Source: an uncultured Alphaproteobacteria bacterium
Lineage (GTDB): Bacteria > Pseudomonadota > Alphaproteobacteria > HIMB59 > GCA-002718135
DNA length: 44,050 nt
Reading direction: 5' to 3'
Assembly: GCA_902630465.1 (NCBI GenBank)
Contig: CACOVJ010000008.1
Span: forward strand, 1-44,050
Shown: piece after piece, positions 16,831 through 24,469 of the stretch
How positions within the stretch are numbered: position 1 is the stretch's first letter
Layout of the letters: each line of letters starts with the position of its first letter
Made by a program: the position numbers and the translations under genes
The notes under the pieces: generated by a model
Databases searched by the model: none
Told to the model about the DNA's origin: nothing
Seen by the model: only the letters and a program-made list of their open reading frames with translations

Positions 16831-17371
16831 AATTTTTTTTATTATTTTATCTGTAGTATTTTCTTTAATACCTAATATTGCAAAAACAGAACTTATTGAT
16901 ACTCTAAAAGAAAATAACAAATTAATTTTTATTAGACATGCTCTAGCACCAGGAAATGGTGATCCTGATGAATTTAATATTTTAGACTGTAATACACAGC
17001 GAAACTTAGATAGTATAGGTAAAGAGCAATCAGTGAGATTAGGTCAGTATTTCAAAGTTAACAATGTCCCTATCGATGTTGTTTTATCAAGTGAGTGGTG
17101 TCGTTGTAAAGAAACAGCAAAATTAGCGTTTCAAAATTATGAAACATTTAAACCTCTAAATTCTTTTTATGATCCAAAATTTTATAAAAATAAAGAATCT
17201 CAATTGATCAATCTTAAAAAATTTATTAATAATCTTAAAGACGAGGGGAACATAGTTTTTGTCACTCATTATGTTGTAATTGCTGCCATGTTTGGTATTG
17301 GAGTTACTTCAGGGGAAATTTTAATTGCTGATAGAAATCTTAATGTACTAGGGTCTATTGAAGAATACTAA
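16823..17371 (+). CDS. Periplasmic histidine phosphatase family protein
   Basis: A 182-residue branch-1 histidine phosphatase (phosphoglycerate mutase-like). The motif [10 protein letters not shown] holds the catalytic Arg38-His39. A second arginine region ([15 protein letters not shown], about 90-104) and the later [11 protein letters not shown], with the second catalytic histidine, complete the site. A hydrophobic N-terminus (about 3-20) looks like a signal peptide, so it should act in the periplasm on phosphate esters. The start is TTG at 16823, within the end of the binding-protein gene (8-nt overlap), which argues for translational coupling. No ATG gives the signal peptide. Its stop overlaps the stop of ccrM on the other strand. 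Confidence 0.82.
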   Translation: MNKIFFIILSVVFSLIPNIAKTELIDTLKENNKLIFIRHALAPGNGDPDEFNILDCNTQRNLDSIGKEQSVRLGQYFKVNNVPIDVVLSSEWCRCKETAKLAFQNYETFKPLNSFYDPKFYKNKESQLINLKKFINNLKDEGNIVFVTHYVVIAAMFGIGVTSGEILIADRNLNVLGSIEEY

Positions 17372-18438
17372 TTAAGTTTGTCTTTACGATAATTGGATCG
17401 TACTTCATCTAGTAAAACGGATCTTGATTTATTTTTAATATGCCAAAAATCCCATCCATTACAGCTTGGAAGACCTTGTATCTTTGCTCCTACCTGGTGA
17501 ATAGAACCTGATAAGTCTTTTATTTTTAGTGTACCATCGATACTAACGGTTGCTTTAAAGCGCTCTTTTTTATCTGTGAGTACAGCACCAGGAGGAATAA
17601 TTCCTTGCTCTACAAGTTCACCAAAAGGAACTTTTGGTAATTCTTTTCTACTTTTTGCAATAGTGACAACATTTTCTTCCAATATTTTTGTTTTCTTTAA
17701 TCTTTCTTTAGAAAGTTTGACATAATCTTTATCTTTTTCAATGCCAATAAAGTTACGTTGTAATTTTTTTGCAACTACTGCTGTGGTTCCTGAACCACAA
17801 AAGGGATCAAAAACTAAATCACCTTTATTAGTTGAGGCCAAAAGAATTCTATAAAGTAAGGCCTCTGGTTTTTGTGTTGGATGAGATCGTTGATTATTAT
17901 TTTTTCGCAATCTTTCTTTTCCTGAGCAAATAGGAATGTACCAGTCACTTCGCATTTGTTTTCCTTCATTTAGCTCTTTCAGGTTCTGGTAGTTGAAAGT
18001 ATATTTTGCTTTACGAGAAGTTGTGCACCAAAGAAGTGTTTCGTGTGCATTTGTAAAACGTGTTCCTCTAAAGTTTGGCATAGGGTTTGTTTTATGCCAA
18101 ATTATATCATTTAAAATCCAAAGACCTTTATTTTGAATAGAGGAGCCAACTCGTAAAATATTATGATAGCTTCCTATTACCCATAATGCTCCACCTTTTT
18201 TTAATATTCTTGCACATTCACTAAGCCACTCATTTGTAAACTTATCATATTCTTCATAAGTATTAAATTTATCCCAATCTTGTGTTACTGCCTCTACTGT
18301 CGTTTGATCAGGTCTATACAAAGTGTCTTTAAGTTGAAGATTGTAGGGTGGGTCAGCAAAGATAAGATCAACGGAATGATCTTTCATTTTCTTCATCTCT
18401 TTGATTGAATCTCCTAAAATTATTTGATTTATTTTCAT
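17368..18438 (-). CDS. ccrM: Cell-cycle adenine DNA methyltransferase CcrM (GANTC)
   Basis: N6-adenine methyltransferase of the beta class that methylates GANTC in alphaproteobacteria and links replication to gene expression. Motif IV DPPYNL is at 29-34. The SAM-binding motif [10 protein letters not shown] is at 211-219, after the [15 protein letters not shown] block. The order IV then I is that of beta-class enzymes. A C-terminal domain of about 90 residues (about 265-356, with [21 protein letters not shown]) matches the extra domain of CcrM. The 356-residue length is near the Caulobacter enzyme. Three GANTC sites lie just upstream of the start, so methylation feedback is plausible. It neighbours rnhB, as is common in the class. 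Confidence 0.95.
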   Translation of the reverse strand: MKINQIILGDSIKEMKKMKDHSVDLIFADPPYNLQLKDTLYRPDQTTVEAVTQDWDKFNTYEEYDKFTNEWLSECARILKKGGALWVIGSYHNILRVGSSIQNKGLWILNDIIWHKTNPMPNFRGTRFTNAHETLLWCTTSRKAKYTFNYQNLKELNEGKQMRSDWYIPICSGKERLRKNNNQRSHPTQKPEALLYRILLASTNKGDLVFDPFCGSGTTAVVAKKLQRNFIGIEKDKDYVKLSKERLKKTKILEENVVTIAKSRKELPKVPFGELVEQGIIPPGAVLTDKKERFKATVSIDGTLKIKDLSGSIHQVGAKIQGLPSCNGWDFWHIKNKSRSVLLDEVRSNYRKDKLN

Positions 18439-18450
18439 AATTGCAAAAAA

Positions 18451-18504
18451 GAATCTTTAAGCAGTTATGGAATCAGGTCAATCGACTTATCAACAAGACG
18501 AATC
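18451..18504. promoter_or_regulatory. Cluster of three GANTC sites upstream of ccrM
   Basis: GAATC (GATTC on the other strand) occurs at 18451-18455, 18470-18474 and 18500-18504, within 66 bp of the ccrM start. GANTC is the substrate of the adjacent enzyme. In Caulobacter, methylation of GANTC sites in the ccrM promoter region lowers its transcription. Exact promoter elements were not assigned; TTGATA with an 18-nt spacer to CATAAC on the minus strand is one possibility. Confidence 0.6.
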
Positions 18505-18544
18505 TTTTCATTGGGATAAGAGAGAATTTTTTGTAAAAAAACAT

Positions 18545-18572
18545 AAAAAAAAGGGGAGTCTAGCGACTCCCC
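18545..18572 (-). terminator. Intrinsic terminator of the small RNA (and possibly of rnhB)
   Basis: Read on the minus strand, an 8-bp perfect stem GGGGAGTC / GACTCCCC with a 4-nt loop (plus 18553-18572) is followed by eight T (18552-18545). It would end both the small RNA and any read-through from the moaB-rnhB genes. Confidence 0.88.
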
Positions 18573-18603
18573 ATAAAATCATCAAATGGGAGGAATGATG
18601 ATT
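18545..18603 (-). ncRNA. Candidate small RNA with an anti-Shine-Dalgarno loop
   Basis: On the minus strand a predicted 59-nt RNA starts at about 18603. A perfect 8-bp stem (AATCATCA / TGATGATT, plus positions 18577-18584 and 18596-18603) displays the loop UUCCUCCCAUU, which is complementary to ribosome binding sites. A 10-nt linker leads to a perfect GC-rich terminator. A near-consensus promoter ends 3 bp upstream of the first base. The layout resembles the alphaproteobacterial small RNAs with CCUCC-type loops (cuckoo/CcsR and alpha-r families), but I cannot place it in a named family. It lies between rnhB and ccrM in a 252-bp gap that holds no protein gene. Confidence 0.68.
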
Positions 18604-18606
18604 AAT

Positions 18607-18636
18607 ATTATATAAGTTTTCAAATATCTATTTCAA
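18607..18636 (-). promoter_or_regulatory. Predicted sigma-70 promoter of the small RNA
   Basis: On the minus strand, TTGAAA (18636-18631) and a perfect TATAAT (18612-18607) are separated by 18 nt. The predicted start falls at about 18603-18601, at the first base of the anti-Shine-Dalgarno hairpin. It is one of the best promoter matches seen in the window. Confidence 0.65.
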
Positions 18637-18690
18637 TTATGTTCAAGCTATAATTATTATGCAATAATTGCATAATAAGAAAATGTGATT

Positions 18691-19311
18691 TTATTTTTTA
18701 ATTAGTGATTTAATTGGGTCAAATGTCTTACGATGACAGTTGGTAGGCCCTCTTTTTTTAATTGCATCAATATGTTTTTGAGTTCCGTAACCAGCATTCT
18801 GTTTCCATCCAAAGTGTGGATATTTATTATCTAAAATACTCATAAGCCGATCTCGGTGAATTTTAGCAATTATAGAAGCTGTAGCAATTGATAAGGAAAC
18901 TTTATCCCCTCCAATAATAGATTTCTCATTAGCATTTTTATATTCTAGCTTAAAGTTTCCATCAATAATTATACTAGCAGTTGGATTATTAAATTTATCT
19001 ATAACTCTTTTCATTGATAGTTTCGTTGCTTCCAAAATATTTATTTGGTCAATTTCTTCTACAGTAGCAAGACCTAAGTAGTATTTTAAAATTTTTTTTG
19101 TTTTCATTTGTTTAAACAATTTAAATAATTCTAATCTTTGTTTTCTTGTTAATTTTTTAGAATCTCTGATTGGAATTTTGGTTTCTAAAATTTCATAACT
19201 ATTGTAAATTACACCGCAGCTAACAACTGGGCCTGCAATTGGACCTCTTCCAACTTCGTCTAAACCAATAACAGGACCCTCGATTGTATTTTCTATTGAA
19301 AAATCAGTCAC
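18691..19311 (-). CDS. rnhB: Ribonuclease HII
   Basis: Cleaves RNA in RNA-DNA hybrids and initiates ribonucleotide excision. The N-terminal active-site motif VIGLDEVGRGPIAGP gives Asp17 and Glu18. The third acidic residue is in SIIIDGNF (near 118). The C-terminal segment includes ASIIAKIHRDRLM and the GWKQNAGYGTQKHIDAIKKRGPTNCHRKTF block. At 206 residues the length is normal. Translation starts at a GTG whose first base is the last base of the moaB stop codon (TAGTG), so coupling is likely. The ccrM gene follows downstream after the small RNA. Confidence 0.96.
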   Translation of the reverse strand: MTDFSIENTIEGPVIGLDEVGRGPIAGPVVSCGVIYNSYEILETKIPIRDSKKLTRKQRLELFKLFKQMKTKKILKYYLGLATVEEIDQINILEATKLSMKRVIDKFNNPTASIIIDGNFKLEYKNANEKSIIGGDKVSLSIATASIIAKIHRDRLMSILDNKYPHFGWKQNAGYGTQKHIDAIKKRGPTNCHRKTFDPIKSLIKK

Positions 19312-19838
19312 TATTTCTCATTTAGCCTAGGCATTATTTCTACAAAATTACATGGCTTATGCCTGATATCTAATTGATACTTTAAAATCTCATCCCAACC
19401 ATCTTTACATGCACCAGTTGATCCAGGTAAACAAAAAACATATGTGCTATTAATAAGGGCTGCAACTGCTCTCGATTGTATTGCAGAGGTTCCAATTTTT
19501 TCAAAACTAACTTTACGAAATAATTCTCCAAATCCATCTATGTGTTTACTTGCAATTTCTTTTACTGCTTCAGGAGTGGTATCACGTCCAGTTAAACCAG
19601 TTCCCCCTGTTGTAATAATACAATCTACTTCTTGTTCTTGAGACATTGAGTTTAAAGTATCTTTTATTTTCTTCACATCATCAGGAATGATAGTTCTTTT
19701 AATCATGTGATGACCAGTATCTATAATTCGCCCTTCAAGTATGTTGCCTGAAGTATCATTTTCAATTGAACGTGAATCAGAAATTGTAATTATAGCAATA
19801 TTAATAGGAATAAAATCTATAGAGGTATCTATTGGCAT
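19311..19838 (-). CDS. moaB: MoaB/Mog-family molybdopterin adenylyltransferase-like protein
   Basis: A 175-residue MoCF-binding-fold protein of the MoaB type, associated with molybdenum cofactor synthesis. The core motifs are IAIITISDSRS near the N-terminus, the DCIITTGGTGLTGRDTTPEAV substrate loop (about 81-101), FGELFRKVSFEKIGTSAIQSRA, and VFCLPGSTGACKDGWDEIL. The loop and the Asp after Gly-Arg are intact. No other molybdopterin genes lie in the window, so its partners must be elsewhere. It is 6 nt downstream of the transglycosylase gene and shares one base with rnhB. Confidence 0.9.
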   Translation of the reverse strand: MPIDTSIDFIPINIAIITISDSRSIENDTSGNILEGRIIDTGHHMIKRTIIPDDVKKIKDTLNSMSQEQEVDCIITTGGTGLTGRDTTPEAVKEIASKHIDGFGELFRKVSFEKIGTSAIQSRAVAALINSTYVFCLPGSTGACKDGWDEILKYQLDIRHKPCNFVEIMPRLNEK

Positions 19839-19844
19839 ATCATA

Positions 19845-21587
19845 TTAATAAAGTGGATCATCGCCATTAGCTAGCATTTTAAGAGATCTCATTTCCTGTT
19901 TGTTTTTATTTTGATAAATCCAATATTTTGTTAGTATTTTTTCAATAAACCACCTAGTTTCACGTGATGGTATGCTTTCCATAAAAAAGAGTGGGTCATC
20001 TAAATAATTTGTTTCCTTCTTCCATTTTTGAAGATTGCCTGGTCCTCCATTATATGCCGCTGCTAAAAAAATTAAATTTCTTGAGACTACTTCTAGATCT
20101 AGAAGATAAGTAATATATTCCTGACCTACTTCTAAATTTATTTCAGGATTTTTTAAAATATTGCTATTATTCCTTTTCACATCTTTGCTTTTGGTAATAA
20201 ATTTAGCGGTAGATGGAAGAACCTGCATGAGTCCCATAGCACCATCCTTGCTTTTAGCTTTAGTATTAAACATAGATTCCTGATGCATGAAGGCGTGTAA
20301 TAATTCTTTTTCTAGCTTAAAACCATCTCGGGGTTTCCAAACACTTGTTGGGTAATAAAGACTTGTAGGTACATCCATACCAAATTGCTCTAGTTTATTA
20401 ACAATTTTTAATTGTGTATAAGCTAAATCAAAATTTTCAGCTATACTTATTGATTCCTTTGCAATTTCTTTATTTAAAATTGAATTAAGGTGAACTATTT
20501 CCTTTTCTAACTCCTCTGCAAAACCTACTTGAATAAGTGATTGTAATCTTTTGCCTGCTGGAAGATTAAGTAATTTACTATTACTTTTATTTAGAATTGT
20601 TCTTTGATTCCATTGAATCTTTTCTTCTACACCTAAAATTTCAAGAGCTAACATTCCATAAAAGCTGTTTGGATTATTTGAAGCTCTTTTGAGCCAAAAA
20701 TTAATATCATCATAGCTACCTAATTTTGCATATGATCTCGCAGTCCAAAAACTCCCTGATGTTTGATGCCAAGCATCATCTTTTAAGCTAATAGAAAATA
20801 ATGAAAAATAATTTGCTGCATCTTCATATTTTTCTAATCTCCATGAACTTAGACCTGCTGTCCAAGCTGCATAAGGTACATATTGTGCAGAATTAACTAA
20901 TGCTTCAGATGCAAATTGAATTGCGAGTTTATTTTTGTTTGCAAGAAAATATCCTTTAGCTATTAACTCTTTTTGTTGATCAATTTCTATCTGGTCTAAT
21001 AACAGATTTACATCACGTTGTTTAAGTAATTTTAGAGCTCCAGTTGGCCAACCTCGATTAACTCTTGATTTAATACCATTAATAAGTTTTCTTTTTTCAG
21101 CTTTTTGATTGTTTGATAATTTTTTTGAACTTTTATATTTATTTTTTTTTATAGTTTTGATTGTTTCAGCATCTATACCTATTGGTAATGAGGGTTTGGT
21201 TGGGCTTTTATAACCAGAAGGCATTCTTTTTATTGCTAATTTATATATTCGTTTAGCTTGAGGGTGGTCATTATATTTTTTTAACCAGTAATACAATTCT
21301 AGATATTTTGACTTATAACAGTTTGGGTGTAAGAATTTTTGAGCATAAATATGACCTAGAAGTGTTTTATTTTGAATTTTTAAAATATATCTATTAGCAC
21401 TCTTCCATTTACATTTCTCTTGAAACAAATATGCCTGCTGATAATTGTGCACATCTTCATCACTTAATATTTTTGTTTCAAAAATATCATTATACTTTTT
21501 TGATATATCAACTTGGAAACTATATGCATTAAATGAAAAGAAAAATAGTAAGATAGAAACGATTAAGAATAAATTAATTTTTTTCAT
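19845..21587 (-). CDS. Soluble lytic murein transglycosylase (Slt70-like)
   Basis: Periplasmic peptidoglycan-cleaving enzyme that forms 1,6-anhydromuramyl ends. The 580 residues carry a signal peptide (about 1-23). A long alpha-helical superhelix resembling the Slt70 U- and L-domains fills the middle (about 25-410). A C-terminal goose-lysozyme-like catalytic domain follows (about 415-560), with HAFMHQESMFN (catalytic Glu near 435), GAMGLMQVLPSTA and AAYNGGPGNLQKW. The superhelix is weakly conserved but of usual length. The start overlaps the upstream uracil-DNA glycosylase gene by 14 nt. Confidence 0.92.
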   Translation of the reverse strand: MKKINLFLIVSILLFFFSFNAYSFQVDISKKYNDIFETKILSDEDVHNYQQAYLFQEKCKWKSANRYILKIQNKTLLGHIYAQKFLHPNCYKSKYLELYYWLKKYNDHPQAKRIYKLAIKRMPSGYKSPTKPSLPIGIDAETIKTIKKNKYKSSKKLSNNQKAEKRKLINGIKSRVNRGWPTGALKLLKQRDVNLLLDQIEIDQQKELIAKGYFLANKNKLAIQFASEALVNSAQYVPYAAWTAGLSSWRLEKYEDAANYFSLFSISLKDDAWHQTSGSFWTARSYAKLGSYDDINFWLKRASNNPNSFYGMLALEILGVEEKIQWNQRTILNKSNSKLLNLPAGKRLQSLIQVGFAEELEKEIVHLNSILNKEIAKESISIAENFDLAYTQLKIVNKLEQFGMDVPTSLYYPTSVWKPRDGFKLEKELLHAFMHQESMFNTKAKSKDGAMGLMQVLPSTAKFITKSKDVKRNNSNILKNPEINLEVGQEYITYLLDLEVVSRNLIFLAAAYNGGPGNLQKWKKETNYLDDPLFFMESIPSRETRWFIEKILTKYWIYQNKNKQEMRSLKMLANGDDPLY

Positions 21588-22296
21588 TCAATTTTTTTTG
21601 TAACATTTGTAAGTCTTCCCAAGAAGCTTTTTTGAATGCTGGTGAACGTAATAAAAAAGCAGGATGGTATGAAGCAATTGTATAAATTGTTTTATTTAAA
21701 TGGATGGATTGGTATGTATGCCACTTTCCTCTAATTTTACCTAATGCTAGTGGTGTTGACAATATCGCTTTAGCTGCAATGCCTCCTAGTAAAAAAATAA
21801 AATCTGGGCATACGATATCTATTTGCTCTTGTAAAAATGGTAAAAATTGTAAGATTTCTTCATCTGATGGAGTCCTGTTATCTGGAGGTCTCCAATTAAC
21901 TACATTCGTAATATACACTTCTTTTCTATCTAAATTTATTGCCTTCAACATTTTATTTAATAGCTGCCCGGCTTTTCCAACAAATGGCAATCCCTGCTCA
22001 TCTTCATCTCTGCCTGGAGCTTCACCAATAAACATCACTTTTGCATTTAAACTACCATCAAAAACGACTAAATTCTTAGCATTTCTTTTTAGAGGAGTTT
22101 CATAAGATTTAATTTTATTAATTACATTCTGAATTTTGATAGCCTTATTATTATCCTCGTTTTTATTAGATTTAATTTTTATCTTATCAGTTTTATCAAA
22201 CCAATTTCTTGGATTTTCTTGTAAGAAGTAGTTGATTCCTGAGTCCTTAAAAAACTCTAAATATTTTTTATTTGATTGATTCATAAAATAATACAA
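21574..22296 (-). CDS. Uracil-DNA glycosylase, family 4-like without Fe-S cysteines
   Basis: Removes uracil from DNA; related to the SPO1 polymerase N-terminal type. The 240 residues show [20 protein letters not shown] (91-110, uracil-binding and catalytic loop), [13 protein letters not shown] (131-143) and the leucine-loop motif HPAFLLR (211-217). Classical family 4 enzymes bind a 4Fe-4S cluster through four cysteines, one of them in the CRPP motif. Here that position is Trp135 and only Cys163 remains, so no cluster is expected. WRPP variants occur in other alphaproteobacteria. The N-terminal 70 residues are Lys/Asn-rich linker. Met5 (22284) is an alternative start. Confidence 0.88.
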   Translation of the reverse strand: MYYFMNQSNKKYLEFFKDSGINYFLQENPRNWFDKTDKIKIKSNKNEDNNKAIKIQNVINKIKSYETPLKRNAKNLVVFDGSLNAKVMFIGEAPGRDEDEQGLPFVGKAGQLLNKMLKAINLDRKEVYITNVVNWRPPDNRTPSDEEILQFLPFLQEQIDIVCPDFIFLLGGIAAKAILSTPLALGKIRGKWHTYQSIHLNKTIYTIASYHPAFLLRSPAFKKASWEDLQMLQKKLNEKN

Positions 22297-22327
22297 TTAT
22301 CTAATAATATGTAACTATTTATATTAA

Positions 22328-23647
22328 ATGATTTATTTACTAAAAAAACTCATATTTTTAAACTTATTTTGTTTTATTTCTTCATCGCTACTGGCTTTTA
22401 ATAGTTCTTCTTTTTTAATTTCACAATCTGCTTACAATAATTATGACTATGCTGAAACTATATTAAATTTTGAAGAAAAACCCCTAAATGATTTCACAGA
22501 TAATTTACTTGATAAACTCATAGCTGCAGTCATCATTGAAGATATTTCTCTTGCAAATAGAATTGCTAAAGAAATTTTATTAAAAGATCCTACAAATCAA
22601 GAGGCATATATTGTACGTCTAGCTTATTTGTACGTTAATGAAAAATTTGGCAAAATAATAAAGTTTCATAAAAAAAATGGCAATAATAATGATTTAATAG
22701 AATTTATTTTTTTTAATGATCAAATTCTAAACAGTAAAGAAAATATTAGTAAAGCATTTATAGACATAGTTGTTTCATCGTACTCTAGTGCAGATCAAAG
22801 ACAACTTAACTATAATTTTTTATTATTTTATACTTCAATTGGGAAATTAATAAGTCCAGAAAATGATAGAGCAACTTTAATAAAAGGTGAATTATTTCAA
22901 AATATTAATAAAGATAAAATTGCTAGAAAGATATTTGAAACTATTACTCCTAAAAGTGAATACTATATAGAAGCTCAGAAAAGTTTAGCATATAATTATT
23001 CTACCTTTCTTTCTCATAATGAGGCTGTTGCCAAAATTGAAGAACTTCTTAAAAATACCAATGATAATTATTACATAAAAAAAATTCTAGCAGATTTTTA
23101 TAGGTATGAAAAAAAATATGAAATATCAATTGAAATATATAACGAGTTAATTACTGAGAAGGGTGAAGATCTTTGGGAAATTTATTATAAGCGCGGTGTC
23201 TGCTATGAAAGATCAGGAGAATGGAATAAAGCAGAAAAAGATTTTCTAAAATCTCTAGATTTAAATCCAAATTCACCGAATGTATTAAATTACTTAGCTT
23301 ATGGTTGGGTAGAAAGAGGGAAAAGACTTACTGAATCATTAGAAATGTTAAAAAATGCATATGATACCAACCCTGACAGTTTTTACATTATTGATAGTCT
23401 TGCTTGGGCATATTTTAAATTAGATGAGTTAGAACAAGCAGCAACACTCATGGAAAAAGTTATTGATATTGCTCCTGGAGAAGCAATATCCCTAGACCAC
23501 CTAGGAGATATCTATTATGCTATGAATAGAAAAAGAGAAGCAACGCATTTTTGGCAACAAGCTCTAGAACTTGCTGATCCTGAAGATGAAATTGAAGAAA
23601 AGATTTTAAGTAAATTAGATAAATTAGATGCTGGACAAAATTACTGA
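22328..23647 (+). CDS. Tetratricopeptide repeat protein, exported or membrane-anchored
   Basis: A 439-residue protein with an N-terminal hydrophobic signal or anchor (about 4-24) and helical repeats throughout. Clear TPR units lie in the C-terminal half, for example LWEIYYKRGVCYERSGEWNKAEKDFLKSLDLNP (about 280-312), followed by NVLNYLAYGWVERG, FYIIDSLAWAYFKLDELEQAATLMEK and ISLDHLGDIYYAMNRKREATHFWQQAL. The family commonly precedes ispE in alphaproteobacteria; its function is unknown and is probably scaffold or envelope related. It overlaps ispE by 20 nt. Confidence 0.85.
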   Translation: MIYLLKKLIFLNLFCFISSSLLAFNSSSFLISQSAYNNYDYAETILNFEEKPLNDFTDNLLDKLIAAVIIEDISLANRIAKEILLKDPTNQEAYIVRLAYLYVNEKFGKIIKFHKKNGNNNDLIEFIFFNDQILNSKENISKAFIDIVVSSYSSADQRQLNYNFLLFYTSIGKLISPENDRATLIKGELFQNINKDKIARKIFETITPKSEYYIEAQKSLAYNYSTFLSHNEAVAKIEELLKNTNDNYYIKKILADFYRYEKKYEISIEIYNELITEKGEDLWEIYYKRGVCYERSGEWNKAEKDFLKSLDLNPNSPNVLNYLAYGWVERGKRLTESLEMLKNAYDTNPDSFYIIDSLAWAYFKLDELEQAATLMEKVIDIAPGEAISLDHLGDIYYAMNRKREATHFWQQALELADPEDEIEEKILSKLDKLDAGQNY

Positions 23648-24464
23648 GAAATCACCTGCAAAAATAAATTTATTTCTTAAAATCATAAATAAAAGAAAAG
23701 ACGGTTTTCATAATATTAGAACTGGGGCAACATTTATAAATCTATATGATGAAATAATTGTTAAACCAAATGATAGGTTTGAAGTTTTATATTCTGGAAG
23801 TTTTGCACCTGTAAATAATAAATTTGAAGATTGTATAATTAATAAAATATTTGATTTTTTGAATATTAAAAAACCAAAACTTCTTTTTAAAATAAATAAA
23901 AATTTTCCTCATAAAGCTGGGCTTGGCTCTGCATCCTCCAATGCTGCTACTGTAATTAAAATACTAGAAAATTTGGATTTAATTAAAAGGTATAATATTT
24001 TTAATTACGTTGATCTAGGTTCTGACATTCCCTTTTTTCTTTATCAAAAGGATGCTTTAATAAGAGGAAAGGGGGAGTTAATATCTAATATTATTTTTCC
24101 AAAATACTATTTTCTTATAGTTCAACCTAATTTTAAATGTTCAACAAAAGAAATGTATCAATCTTTTTCTTCAAATGATTTTGATTACTCACCTGAATTA
24201 GATCTAGAGGAAATTAATGAATTTGATAATGGAAATGACTTTGAAAAAATTATAATAAAAAAAGAACCGCAATTTAAAACTTTGATAGATTACCTTGAAA
24301 AGTTAGATGGAGTAATATTTTCAAGAATGACTGGAAGTGGATCCTGTATATTTAGTGTATTTGATAAAAAAGAACATGCAGATAAAGCTAAACATTTAAT
24401 GTCTAATAAATTTCAAGATCTTTGGATTGAGACAGCGGAAAACAATGTAATAAATCTTATTTAA
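23628..24464 (+). CDS. ispE: 4-diphosphocytidyl-2-C-methyl-D-erythritol kinase
   Basis: GHMP kinase of the MEP isoprenoid pathway that phosphorylates CDP-methylerythritol. The substrate lysine is Lys12 in SPAKINLFLKI. The ATP-binding motif PHKAGLGSASSNAATV is at about 94-109, with an Asn where GLGGGSSDAA enzymes have Asp. The catalytic aspartate is Asp133 in LGSDIPFFL, and the C-terminal SRMTGSGSCIFSVF loop is intact. The 278-residue length is normal. The ATG lies inside the end of the TPR gene. Its stop is 5 nt from the convergent gene at 24470, with no terminator visible between them. Confidence 0.95.
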   Translation: MLDKITEKSPAKINLFLKIINKRKDGFHNIRTGATFINLYDEIIVKPNDRFEVLYSGSFAPVNNKFEDCIINKIFDFLNIKKPKLLFKINKNFPHKAGLGSASSNAATVIKILENLDLIKRYNIFNYVDLGSDIPFFLYQKDALIRGKGELISNIIFPKYYFLIVQPNFKCSTKEMYQSFSSNDFDYSPELDLEEINEFDNGNDFEKIIIKKEPQFKTLIDYLEKLDGVIFSRMTGSGSCIFSVFDKKEHADKAKHLMSNKFQDLWIETAENNVINLI

Positions 24465-24469
24465 AAAAT

